Shown: piece after piece, positions 1 to 10,466 of the stretch
Position numbering within the stretch: position 1 is the first letter of the stretch
How the letters are laid out: each line of letters opens with the position of its first letter
Origin: Bondarzewia mesenterica
Taxonomy: Eukaryota > Basidiomycota > Agaricomycetes > Russulales > Bondarzewiaceae
Assembly (NCBI GenBank): GCA_004802705.1
Contig: SGPL01000369.1
Span: forward strand, 1 to 33,809
Direction of reading: 5' to 3'
Length of the DNA: 33,809 nucleotides
Notes under the pieces: model-generated
Databases searched by the model: none
What the model was told of the DNA's origin: nothing
Seen by the model: only the letters and a program-made list of their open reading frames with translations
Program-made: the position numbers and the translations under genes

Positions 1-357
1 ATCCGACTTGCGCCGCGCATCCTTGCTGTAAACCTGAGACGAGAAATGGGCTTCGAACGAAGATTTTGTCTGCAGGCTTTGACGTTGGGTTTGAACCTGA
101 GACCGTGCCAAATCGGGCAATCTCAGCGTCGAGTCAGGTTCACTTCAGCTCACAACGAAATCACGCAATTGGCGCGACGCCAAGTTTCCTTTCTCAGCGC
201 GACACCAATTGAAGGCCTGGTGGTGTACCAAAGATGGTGACGGAGGAGGGGTGGATCGCGGAGTCGGAAGCTCCCCCGTCCATATAAAACGCAGCTGGCT
301 ATGCTATTTCATCATCTGATCAGAACTTGAGTACAGATTGTTCAGTACCATCAAGCC
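1..357 (+). promoter_or_regulatory. Promoter and 5' leader of the DJ-1/Hsp31 gene
   Basis: No gene is supported in this stretch. A TATA-like element (atataaa, 282-288) lies about 70 bp before the ATG at 358, which suits a fungal core promoter. An AGGGG motif at 247-251 matches the yeast stress-response-element core. That would fit a stress-type gene, but a five-base match is weak evidence. The short open frame at 46-240 shows no recognisable domain and is probably chance. Confidence 0.5.
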
Positions 358-1506
358 ATGTCTCAACAGCGCATTCTCTTCGTCTACACCTCTGCCGACA
401 AGACTCTCCTCGGCCACCCAACGGTATGTCGCATATCCTCTGTAAAATGCCTCACATCTTCTGAATCAGATCAAAGGGATGGTATCTTCCCGAGGCAGCA
501 CACCCCTACTATGTTCTCGCCCCCCACTTCAAGATTGATTTTGCCTCGCCTGCGGGTGCCAATCCTCCCGTTGACCCCGCCAGCGTCGAGGTACGTCCTC
601 TCCCAAACTCGATTCCCCTTTCCTACATACCCGTTCAATCATATGCTCACCTGTGTCCTGATTTTGCTCATGTAGATGTTCAAAGATGACGGAAGCGTCA
701 AGTTTCGCGAAGACCCAACGGTCAAGTCCCTCTTCGCCAACGCTAAGCCCCTGAAAGACGTGAACGCGGACGACTACGCTGCCATTTTCTATATCGGCGG
801 GCATGGGCCCGTCATCGACCTTTCGTCTGACCCTACGAACATCGAGCTTGCGAACAAGGTGCGTCATTGCGTTCGTTTCTCGGACTTCCATTTCCGCTCT
901 CCGGCTTCGGCAAAAATCGAACCGAGGAATCGGAATCTCGGCTCTCAGAGCCCTGAAATTGCTGAAGTTGAGGACGACTTTGACTGACTGACTGAAATAC
1001 CCATTGCTTACAGTTCTACCGCTCCGGGAAGATCGTGTCGGCCGTCTGCCACGGTCCTGCGTGAGTGATAGTCTGTCGTTAATAAAATCTGCTCATACTC
1101 TCTCTATAGTGCCATCGTTGGCGTAACGGGTGCCGATGGCAAGTCGATTTTTGATGGCAAGACAGCTACCTGTTTCACCAACACCGAGGAAGAGCAAGTC
1201 GGCAAGGTCAAGGTATGGTCCCACTCCACGATTCAGTTCCTAGGACGGGAGATTGTAATGACGGTTTTCATCTCTAGGACATCCCATTCTTGACTGAGGA
1301 CCGCATCAAGTCCCTCGGCGGCACGTTTGACAAGGCAGAACCATGGGGGGTGAGTATTGAGCACGATCCCTGACATCTTTGGAATACTGACCAGCCATTT
1401 TCAATAACAGCCTAAGGTGTGTCAATCTGGAACCCTCATTACTGGTCAAAACCCCGCTTCGGCGGGTCCTGTTGGTGAGGCGATTCTCAAAGCATTGAAA
1501 GCCTGA
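358..1506 (+). CDS. DJ-1/PfpI family protein, Hsp31-like (probable glutathione-independent glyoxalase III)
   Basis: Seven exons join in frame: 358-423, 477-590, 676-858, 1014-1060, 1110-1212, 1278-1349 and 1411-1506, giving 226 aa. The product has the class I glutamine-amidotransferase-like fold of the Hsp31 group. Seen in the sequence are GWYLPEAAHPYYVL near residue 23, NADDYAAIFYIGGHG near residue 95, and the nucleophile elbow SAVCHGPAA with Cys133 followed by His134. Glu28 is placed like the catalytic Glu of yeast Hsp31, and the C-terminal GTLITGQNPASAGPVGEAIL is also typical. Family members convert methylglyoxal to lactate and act as stress chaperones or deglycases in the cytosol. Length matches yeast Hsp31 (237 aa). 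The second intron-exon border uses the acceptor at 475-476; the earlier AG breaks the frame. The gene converges on the U1A/U2B'' gene with 225 bp between the two stops. Confidence 0.93.
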
Positions 1507-1731
1507 AATATGCATTTTTTGGCGTACTGTGAAGTTGCAGACTCAGAAGAATCAGAAGTGTACCCATTCCCGTGGTTGTATCTCGTCGCGAATAAAATAA
1601 TTTCGTTCGAAGATTTGAAAACAAACCTGCATGCAAGCACAATCGATAATGCTGCCAAGCAGTTGTAGAATACAAGAAGGCAAGAAGGCAATCAGTAGCA
1701 AATTCACTGGCGAGCACAATCGTATTATGCA

Positions 1732-2747
1732 TCAAATGTACGCCACCGACATAACCCATCCCTTCTTCAACGCGAAGCCGTCCAAGGCTTCTTTCGCGAC
1801 CGATGCAAGCTCTGGCGTATCGTACAAGACATGTGCCATCTTAGATTTTTGTCCTGCCGCATTTGGTGTTGTTGACGGTACAACATTCGTCGACTGGAAA
1901 CCTTGGTACCTGTGGACGCGGAAACAGGATGAAGGCCTTGTTCGAAGTGACAGATGATTTGTAACGCACTGTTGGAATAATACCGAGAGCACATTGTCCG
2001 TGACCTCGCCCGGTAAATTTGTGCAAAGCAGACGTGCTGAAGGCCGTTCCACCACCTGCGGGACTGTCGCTGAATAGACGAGAGGAAAACATATTGTGAA
2101 ACATGTCCGGGTGTATCGAATGTGGTAAGATACATGACATACTATTAGCTGCACCAGTCTTTTCCCCCGCCTCTTCTTCATCGTCGATCTCCATCTCCTC
2201 ACCGTCATCCTCATCCTCAGCTGCCTTCTCCCGCTTTTGCACTCGCCCTTCTCCATCAGCCGTCCCATCGTCCTCGCGTGCTCGTTTCTGCTGTGCGGAA
2301 CCGTTTGTGCCTGGTTTGGTTTGTTCCTCGGCGACAGGGCGACCGTATAGAGTAGTGGGGGGTACGAAGTTGGGATCCTCTTTGCGGAGCGTAGCATACG
2401 ACTTCGTTTTTGCGTATTGGATGTGCTATAAGATACGAGAACGAGGCGGATTGATCAGTGAATCTGCAAGTCAGAAGTAGGTATAGAGCACGCACAAGGG
2501 GTTTATCATAGAATAACATCCCATCGCAGGCGCGCAGAGCAGAGGTCGCGGCAGCGAGGTCGGTGAACACGAGAAACGCCTGTCCCCTCATTTTGGGTGT
2601 TTTCGATGCGACGACATCGATGACCTTGCCGTATGTAGTGAAGAGTGCATAGAGCTGGGTGCGTATTTCTTCTTTGTTAATCTGGTCGTTTAGATTGTTG
2701 ATGTAGAGGGTCGTGTTGGGCTGCGTCACAGTTGAGGATGAGGCCAT
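1732..2747 (-). CDS. U1 snRNP A / U2 snRNP B''-type spliceosomal protein (two RRMs)
   Basis: Four exons on the minus strand (2747-2496, 2425-2143, 2069-1970, 1909-1732) give 270 aa. RRM1 covers about residues 12-88. It carries the family-specific RNP2 LYINNLND and RNP1 RGQAFLVF, followed by LFYDKPLHIQYAKT, which is the U1A/U2B'' signature. An acidic, lysine-rich linker with EDEDDGEEMEIDDEEE follows, then a C-terminal RRM from about residue 188 (ARLLCTNLPGEVTDN...) ending in KKGWVMSVAYI. Proteins of this group bind stem-loop II of U1 snRNA or stem-loop IV of U2 snRNA in the nucleus. The two human paralogues correspond to a single protein in some lineages, so U1A versus U2B'' cannot be settled here. 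The start at 2747 is the first ATG before RRM1. The promoter is probably shared with the divergent ceramide synthase gene. Confidence 0.92.
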
Positions 2748-3192
2748 GGTTTGTCCTTGACGTTGTCGAGCGATTTGTCGAGCACGTTCGCAGACGCGTG
2801 ACTGAGTGTGACAGTTTGCCTCATCCATATTGGGTGAAAGTTCTCACGGGTGTATACACGTTTCATTTTGGGACGGCGTACAAAATTGCCATTTGTGTCT
2901 GTTCAAGCTCTATACACACGTTCGGACGCGTCTCGGTTGCCCTGAGAGCGGTTTAGTCTTATACCTCAACCTGCATTGAGCCTGCGGGACTGCCTTGCAT
3001 CTACCCGCTGCTCAGGTGAGCCTGGACATCATCAATTGATCAGTGATCTTGACTCAAACTTCTCACTTTATCCTTTCCAACCCACAGCCCGACACCCTCT
3101 GGTTGTTGAACGATTACTACCTCACTTTTTGGGCAGTTCATGACCTGGTAGACGTGTCATTTCAACACCTCAACCACTATCATTTTTTACGA
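2748..3192. promoter_or_regulatory. Divergent intergenic region between the U1A/U2B'' and ceramide synthase genes
   Basis: This 445 bp region separates two divergently transcribed genes and probably holds both promoters. The frame of the ceramide synthase stays open upstream to about 3043. No in-frame ATG lies there, and an in-frame stop precedes the only good splice donor (ctcag/gtgagc at 3011-3021). That donor and the acceptor cccacag ending at 3087 could bound an intron in the 5' UTR. I see no clear TATA box. Confidence 0.4.
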
Positions 3193-4421
3193 ATGGACTA
3201 TCTCTTCAATGTCGAGAGGTTGCCCGCGTTCGTCGTCCCGTTCGTTTCCCTCTCGTATCCCGTGGAAAGGCCAGCGTCCACCGACTCGTTCCATGATGCT
3301 GCATACTATGAGATTGGCTATCTCGACGTCTGCTTTATTGTCGCACTCATCGCGCTGATGGCCATCGCTCGCGACGCCGCTCGGTTGTTCGTCCTTGAAC
3401 CGTTCGCGCGCTGGAAACTTACGAGGGACTGGCAGCTTCGGCAGGGGGGTGCTGATTGCCAACGGCGAAAAGAGGGTGAACGAGAAGGCAGCCAGCAATG
3501 GTGCGACTAACGGGAACGGCCACGCTGTTGAGCAAGGCGCAGGACGCTTGCCGGAGGACTCAGCAGAAGCAAAGCATATCCATCGCAGCGTGCTGCGATT
3601 CGCTGAACAGGGCTGGCAAACCATCTATTACACTATGCAGTGGTCCTATGGCTTGGTACGTGTTCTGCGTCCGGACTACGCGTCTAATCTTTTTGACATT
3701 ACTTCAGTACATTCATCTCAATGTCACTGCTGTCATGCCTGACCCATGGCAAAATTATCCCCATATACCTATTCCTGGCCCAGTCAAGTTCTATTATCTC
3801 CTACAGCTCGCATTTTACGTTCATGCAGTACTGGTCATTAATGCTGAGGCGCGAAGAAAAGACCACTGGCAAATGATGACCCACCACGTCATTACTATTG
3901 CGCTCGTCGTCGCAAGCTATGCCTACAACCTCACTCGCGTCGGCTGCTTGATAATGGTAATCATGGATTGGTGTGACATATTTCTTTCCGTACGTCTCTG
4001 TTTTTCTTGTTGGGATTGAGGACTGACTTTACTTATAGTTCGCAAAAATGCTTCGATATCTCGCCTACCAAACAGCCTGCGACCTGGCCTTCGTTTTCTT
4101 CCTCGTATCCTGGTTCATCACGCGTCATGTCTTATTTGTTGGGGTCATAGTATCCCTCTACTCGGATGCGCCTCGCTTTATTCCATTTCAGTGGATCCCA
4201 GAACGCGGCTATTATTTCTCGGCTGAAGTCCATGCCATCTTTGTTATATTGCTCAGTGCTCTGGAGGTGAGTTTTATATCAAATTCGATTCGCGCTCACG
4301 TTGCTCACCACGACTTTTNCAGATCTTGCAGTGCATCTGGTCGTACATGATATTCCGCGTGGCATGGCGTGTAGTTATGGGCTACGGCGCAGATGACACA
4401 CGAAGCGACGATGATGAGTGA
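3193..4421 (+). CDS. Ceramide synthase, TLC domain (Lag1/Lac1 family), with a one-base frameshift
   Basis: Exons are 3193-3655, 3708-3989, 4039-4266 and 4323-4421, about 356 aa once a one-base excess is discounted. The enzyme joins a fatty acyl-CoA to a sphingoid base in the ER membrane. Family marks seen: YLDVCFIVALIALMAIARD, EPFARWKLTRDW, RFAEQGWQTIYY, then the Lag1 motif with the paired catalytic histidines MMTHHVITIAL (His213-His214) and MDWCDIFLSFAKMLRY. Several hydrophobic segments follow, and the tail ends in an acidic DTRSDDDE, typical of fungal Lag1 proteins. ATG 3193 is chosen because related agaricomycete proteins have very short N-termini before the PAFVVPFVSLSYP segment. The frame breaks at the G6 run 3444-3449, where five G residues would restore it; the flanking frames are otherwise clean and both conserved. 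An undetermined base (n, 4319) sits in the last splice acceptor. Confidence 0.88.
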
Positions 4422-4876
4422 GTGTCGCCAATGCCCCATTTCGCTCTTTCTTCTCATGCAGGCTACCGCAGTGATGAAGTGAAGAAAGAACGATAGAGAA
4501 CTGTCGTCAGCAGGTCCATATCCTGTGCCATAGAAGTTTGGACACCACGCTCCCGCCTGTTGTTGATTCCTGTGACGAAAATTACGACAGTGCTACATCT
4601 TTTCACAATTCATAATGCATACTCTACAGGGCGGCTATGGCTCGCTCGATGCATCTTTGTCCGTTATTTGTTGTTTTGATATTGTGATCGTACTTAGTTC
4701 AAATGCCGTGAGGACCTGGAAATAAACGCGTCGCCGGACCGCCGGACCGACAACGCCCGTTTATATATACCTTCGAGCAGGCCCATACACTTTACTTTCA
4801 CGGACTCTTCCCATCTCTATCTCATGCACTGAACTTTATACCAGAGGAATTCACTTCTACTGAATTTATTGATACC
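4422..4876 (+). promoter_or_regulatory. Ceramide synthase 3' region and promoter of the L-lactate dehydrogenase gene
   Basis: No gene is seen here. A TATA-like run (ttatatata, 4761-4769) lies about 108 bp before the ATG at 4877, followed by a pyrimidine-rich stretch typical of fungal transcription starts. A short direct duplication, gccggaccgccggaccga, sits just upstream around 4733-4750. Confidence 0.5.
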
Positions 4877-7579
4877 ATGATGTTTTCGCGCCGTGGAGTG
4901 TCTGCACTTCGACGTGTGCCGAGGACGAGGGTCCTGCAGAGAGCTCCGCCGATGCGGGGTATAGCGCAAGGCGGGAGACTTGCTAGAGAAGATTCAAACA
5001 TTGGACAGAAAACTCGGACAATGCACAAGCTCTATCTCGGACTTGCTACTGGAGGCCTCCTGGCTGGTGCTTTGGTGAGTCCCACTGCTAGCAGTTCGAA
5101 GGACATCCTTCGGTCGCCCCCACCCTCCTTGTCAAAAGCGCGACGTCGCGTTAGCGCTAGCTTATGCGAGGAGTCGGTGATATTTGCCTCGTTGCGACCG
5201 GCAGCGCGCAGAGACCATCTGGCCTCTCTGAACATAAGGGCAGTTTCGCTTCCAGGCTCTCACGCGCGAGGATCTGGAATAGTTCTTTGACGTGAAGAAT
5301 TTCGTAGCGCTCGTCCATATATCATTCTTGCAAGCTCTCGAATTGATGGCGAGAGGCTGGACGCGCTACCAGATGCTTGCAGCCGAAACTCCGTTGATGT
5401 ACCACCTTGCTAATCCCATGGATATCGTAGACTGCCCATACCTATCTAGATCCTGTACACCTCGACTCATCCACGCACACTGCATCGGAATCCAGTGCTC
5501 CGGACGCTTTTCAGAAACCAACGCGTCTTATACCGTTTTCCGAATTGCAACAACATACGGATGGCAATAGCCTTTGGGTACTCATTGACGGTAAAGTCTA
5601 TGACGCCGCATATATTCTCGAGACTCATCCAGGAGGGCGGAACCCATTGATCAAGAACGCGGGCAAGGACGCGACGTAAGTGTCGTGTGAATTTCTGTTG
5701 TTTTTACATCGCGTCCTGCCTAAGATTTATCTAATCCCGCCGTCTCGCAGAAAGGCGTTCACGCACATACACCGACCTGGTACCTTGGATAGCCTACCGC
5801 CGGAAGCATACATCGGTCCTATAGATCCTGCGACTGTCCCGAAGGTCAATAAGAAGCCCACGGAAGAGGAAAAGCGAATCGCAAAAGCGAGGGCAGCCCT
5901 CCCACCGCCAGAGGCTGCGTTGAATCTACGGGAAATCGAGGTTCGTACGACGGTTTTGTCTACGACGTGAATTCGATCCTGACGGATACTGTAGGAACTG
6001 GCAAAAACGGTGCTGAGCACCACGGCATGGGGCTATTACCGGTCGGCTGGAGATGATGAGAAAAGTCAGTGTTTTTTTTTCTGATGCTATTTTAGATTCA
6101 AAGTGACAATCTGCTTCGATCAACAGCATTTGACGAAAATCGCGAAGCATTTTCACGATTTTGGTTTCGTCCTCGAGTGTAAGTCAATCTCTTCTCCTCT
6201 GCGCAACCTTGCAGTGGGAAAAGATTTACTCCATCTTTGCGGTCGCAGGTTGAACAAGATCTCGAAGGTCTCTACTGCAACAACGATGGCAGGCTTACCG
6301 AGTACACTGCCAATATTCATCGCGCCCGCCGCACTCGCGCGCCTGGGTCATCCCGACGCAGAGATGAACCTTGTGCGCGCCGCCGGCAAAGCTGGAATCC
6401 TTCAAAGCGTGAGCTGCGCCTACGCTTCAAATGCAAGGCGAAATCGGATAACTTACACGCTGCCGGCCGTTTCCTTTGAGTATAGATATCGATTAACGCG
6501 AGCTGCTCCGTTGACGAGATCATGTCGGCCAAGGCACCCGGACAGAAGCTTATCTACCAGCTGTACGTGAACAAAGATCGAGCGGCGTCCAAGGCCCTCG
6601 TGAAGCGTATCACGAAGGAAGGATTTGGGGCGCTGATGCTCACGGTTGACGCTGCTGTGCCCGGGAAGCGAGAAATGGATCAGAGGTCAAAAGGTGACTT
6701 CGTGGGCCCAGCGCGTGGTAAGTCTGCTACGGGAAGCGGAGCAGGGGTATCGCATGTACGTTTCTTTCGGTCTCGATCAAGAGGAGGAAGCTGATGAGTA
6801 TTGCATAGGCCATTGGAGGATACCAGGATCCGGATGTGTGCTGTACGTATCTGAACCTTTGTTTGATCATCTTCAAAACAATGTCGTTGACGGATGGGTT
6901 GTAGGGGATGATATTCCCTGGTTACAAAGCCTGACGAAGATACCGTTGATTATCAAAGGGATCCAATGTGTAGAGGTAAGGATGATTCGCATCAGATAGT
7001 CACCTGGATAGAAGGGTGACTCGTTTCTGTAGGACGCGGAAAAAGCATTTGATCAATACAAGGTGCAGGGCATTGTGCTCTCCAACCATGGCGGTCGAGA
7101 GTTAGATTAGTAAGTTGTCCATTCCCCAGTCAGCTAAGCATTCGCGGACTCACCACACCTCGAAAAAGCTCACCGTCGCCCATGGAAGTGCTATATGAGC
7201 TTCGACAACGACGACCGGACTTACTGGAAAAGCACGAAGTGTATATCGATGGAGGTGTGACACGCGGCACCGATGTGCTCAAGGCGCTCTGCTTGGGCGC
7301 GCGCGGTGTCGGCCTGGGCCGGGCATTCCTGTACGCGAACGGAGTATGGGGAGAAGAAGGGTGCTCGCGCGTTATCCAGAGTGAGTGATTCGTGCTTAGC
7401 GAGTTATCAGATCGATTTGACTGACGAATAACATACGTACGTGGGTGAGAGTAGTCATGCGAGAGGAGATCGTGACAGGGATGCAGCTGATGGGTGTAAC
7501 GAGCCTCGAGCAGCTCACGCCTGACCTGGTGAGGTATGTAGACCGACCGTCACAACCGATGGCACGTTCGCGATTATGA
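4877..7579 (+). CDS. CYB2: Flavocytochrome b2: L-lactate dehydrogenase (cytochrome c), mitochondrial
   Basis: Twelve exons join in frame: 4877-5074, 5431-5675, 5751-5940, 5995-6064, 6127-6178, 6249-6408, 6486-6755, 6809-6842, 6905-6975, 7033-7109, 7169-7380 and 7455-7579, giving 567 aa (yeast Cyb2 has 591). Residues 1-45 are Arg/Ser-rich, like a mitochondrial presequence. They are followed by a hydrophobic segment ([15 protein letters not shown]) that suits bipartite sorting to the intermembrane space. A cytochrome b5 domain covers about 97-170, with heme ligands His132 (HPGG) and His155 (HIHRPG) spaced 23 apart as in yeast. The FMN-binding alpha-hydroxy-acid oxidase domain follows, with [34 protein letters not shown], Lys424 (IIKGIQ), the catalytic base His449 and Arg452 (SNHGGRELD), and [15 protein letters not shown]. 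It oxidises L-lactate to pyruvate and passes electrons to cytochrome c. The first intron (356 bp) is much longer than the others. Confidence 0.93.
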
Positions 7580-7961
7580 GACGTGCTGGGCCGCATGTGT
7601 TTCGGATGTATGTCATGAGGGACTGTATATCTATGTCATTGCTTATTCTGGAGCCGGTTATCTTTTGAAATGAGAATGAGAGATGATAGTTGAGTGCCAA
7701 CATGAGTTGAGAAGGAAGGAATGGTGAAGGAAAGCCCACGTTTGATATGATCATGAGTTGGATGTGTGATCGTCCGATGGAAAAGGTAATTGTAATTATA
7801 ATGGCCTATGGGGTGACCTGGGGTGACCCGAAGCTTATTACTACTCGCAATCTTGCCTCTGGTCCACCACAACCCCAACCGGTTTTCTCAAGCTTGCTCT
7901 TCCTCGTCGCGCACGTCGTCGTCGACGGCAAGGCGCATCTTTCGCGCCGCTGTGGTCACCG
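7580..7961 (+). promoter_or_regulatory. 3' region of the lactate dehydrogenase gene and leader of the Nem1-type gene
   Basis: No gene is recognised in these 382 bp. The first half is probably 3' UTR. The part nearest 7850-7961 is pyrimidine-rich and probably leads into the transcript starting at or before ATG 7962. No clear TATA box; an AT-rich patch lies at 7788-7802. Confidence 0.35.
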
Positions 7962-9528
7962 ATGAACTCCCTCACATACCTCTCCCGCCAGTTCGATGTC
8001 CTCGCGTCTCGAACGGCGCCATCGACTCCTTCATCGGAATCACCACCGTCTCTCCCGCGGCAGTCGTATTCCTCTGGCGACTTGTCAAATCAAGATCGCC
8101 CTCCAGTGACATGGTCTCTCAAGTCCCTCGTTGCACCATCACCGCCACCGCGCCGCGTGCTTTCCTCGCCTGCTCGCATACCGACCCGCCGACCGTCTTC
8201 GCGATCCATACGGACCAAAGTACCATCACAAAGCGTACTTCGTCGAATTTTCTTTGTACGGGTCCTTGTTCTGCTATGGCACGGTGTCTGTGAGAGTGCT
8301 GCTGCCCTTCGCGCACGCATACAGGAGTGGCACGGGCCTGGCGGTACTGTTACGGGTGCGGTCCGTATCGCAACCAGTCTGGCTACCGACGACGATGAGA
8401 AGGAGAGTGAGGATGAAGGAAAGGGCGAGAGCAATATGCTTATGTTACAGGCAGTACATTCGACTTCAGTACTGTCGTCGTCTGTTTCTAGCGTTTCTTC
8501 GTCGATTTCTTCCCTGTCTTCCAACCAATCTCACCCACCATTCATTCGCCTGGACACAGACCCCGTAATTCAATCCGTTATTCCCGCACTGTCTGAATCT
8601 CAAGTCGTCCTTCCTCACCCCCTCGCGTCATCTTTGCTTCCTGCCCCTTCACTATCCCGTACGCCCACACCCACGCTTGTACCATCCGCAGGTCTTTCCA
8701 TTGTCCCACGCAAAACGCCATTTCACCTCCCAAAAACGCTCGTGCTCGATCTGGATGAGACTCTCATCCATTCCACTTCCCGTCCTATGCATGGCATGAG
8801 TATGGGCGGCTCCGGCCTTTTGAGTCTCGGTGGGTTTGGGTTTGGAAGAAATAAGAGTGCAGGACATATGGTCGAGGTTGTTCTGGGTGGGCGCAGCACA
8901 CTGTATCATGTGTACAAGCGCCCGTTTGTTGATTTCTTCTTGCGCAAGGTGGGTGATTTTGAATACATTGCATAGATTGATCGGCGTTGGGACTCAATTT
9001 GTCTAACAAATCCACCGTCGGTGGACGCACGGACACAGGTGTCGACTTGGTACACTTTGGTAATATTCACTGCGTCTATGCAAGAGTACGCCGATCCTGT
9101 GATCGACTGGTTGGACGCGGGACGGGGTATTCTTGCTCGCCGTCTATTTCGCGAGGCGAGCATATCTCCCCGCCTGTGTGCAAAGCACAGTGTTTGACTG
9201 ACTTCGTCGTTATCAGTCCTGTACGCAACTCCCAAATGGCTCCTACACCAAGGATCTTTCCGTCGTTGAGCAAGACCTGGCACGCGTCTGCCTCATCGAT
9301 AATTCGCCTATCAGTTACACCATCAACGAGAGTATGTATACATCCGTTCTGTTTCCCCGATTTGTTTGACTGTATCCTATGTATTTTTTAATAGTGAACG
9401 GCATCCCCGTCGAAGGTTGGACGCATGACCCTCATGACGAAGCCCTCCTTGATCTCCTTCCCGTGCTTGACTCACTACGCTTTACGAGTGATGTCCGACG
9501 CGTCCTTGGAATCCGTGGGTTCTCATGA
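7962..9528 (+). CDS. Nem1-like HAD (FCP/SCP-type) protein phosphatase, NIF domain
   Basis: Exons 7962-8948, 9039-9155, 9217-9331 and 9395-9528 give 450 aa. The N-terminal 240 residues are Ser/Pro-rich and low in complexity, with one hydrophobic segment at about 92-110 ([17 protein letters not shown]) that could anchor the protein in the ER or nuclear envelope. The C-terminal NIF domain carries the DxDxT catalytic motif [13 protein letters not shown] (Asp263 nucleophile, Asp265). It is followed by [55 protein letters not shown] and [18 protein letters not shown]. In yeast, Nem1 with Spo7 dephosphorylates the lipin Pah1 at the nuclear envelope, steering phosphatidic acid toward storage lipid. 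The assignment to Nem1 rather than Psr1 rests on the [20 protein letters not shown] segment and the membrane anchor. Intron 2 (9156-9216) starts with GC, not GT, because no GT donor keeps the conserved [11 protein letters not shown] join. Confidence 0.9.
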
Positions 9529-10466
9529 CACGCACTCCCGGCCGTCTCGGTCCAGGCCTGAGCCTCCCGTTTCTATCTGGTGACTTCTTGGGCTTTCTCA
9601 TCCACCTCTTCGAGAATCGTGATGGCCAATATATATAGCTACCTATCGCACCCGTCCGCCTGCACTCCGTTCGCCTCCTCGTCTTTCGTTTTCTGTCTTC
9701 CGTCTTCTGTCTTCATACTGCAACTATCATCTACCCCTCTCGCCTGCAATTGACTTTAACTCATAACTTACTGCCATAGTCCTGTCCAACGACCACTGCT
9801 ACCCCATTGTCCGGTCAATTTTGGAAACATCGTTTTCGTCTCAAGTGTTCACGTCCGTGCGTGCATGCACGATCGACCCGTTTTCCTAATTTAAACTTTC
9901 TTTAGTTCCTCCACCTCCGTTCAACTCATCCTTCTACGTGTCTGCTGCATATTTGTATTACTATACCACCAGTATTCCCAGTTCTAAATGCCAGTCAACG
10001 TACGCGTATAATCATACGCAAATCCTAGCTAACGGACTAATTCTATCCGTCGACTGATCGTAGATTCACTGATGTATCAATTCCTTCGCCCACCCACAAG
10101 CTCAAGGTGCGCCATATGGCACAAGTGACATCACTGTGGTGTTTGAACGTATTGTTATGTTGCGTTATAGTAAGACACAGGCGTAGTAGCCGGTTGGATG
10201 GTACTAATGACATGAAGAATCAAGAGGAAGAAGGGCAAAAGGAGAGCATCGACATATAGAAGGAAGGTGGAGGCGGGAATCCAGTATCAGAGAAGTTGGC
10301 GGAGTTGGAGACGATGATAATATAGCACGACATCAGATTACAGAGGGAATCAAAACCGAGCAAAACTGTAGGGGTAAGGGGACTGAGGACTTGGTGGTAA
10401 AGCCAATTGGATGAAGTTCCTGCAAGCCTACAAGGAAACATAAGAAGTGGAACAGCCGGACAGAAA
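9529..10466. other. Long convergent intergenic region, no gene seen
   Basis: These 938 bp lie between two convergent genes, which is long for this window. They contain a TATA-like run (atatatata near 9631-9640) followed by a strongly pyrimidine-rich tract with repeated cgtcttc/ctgtcttc units (about 9675-9715). This looks like a promoter and transcription start rather than a 3' UTR. Downstream I find only a four-codon start (ATG 9988) running into a possible splice donor, and no conserved protein. A non-coding transcript is possible but unproven. Confidence 0.35.

Noticed and set aside
529..891. Open frames on the minus strand across the DJ-1/Hsp31 gene
   Set aside because: They are shadows of the coding exons and introns of the plus-strand gene, which is clearly conserved.
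3043..3192. Upstream extension of the ceramide synthase frame before ATG 3193
   Set aside because: The frame begins at a GTG, has no in-frame ATG, and related proteins start just before the first conserved segment.
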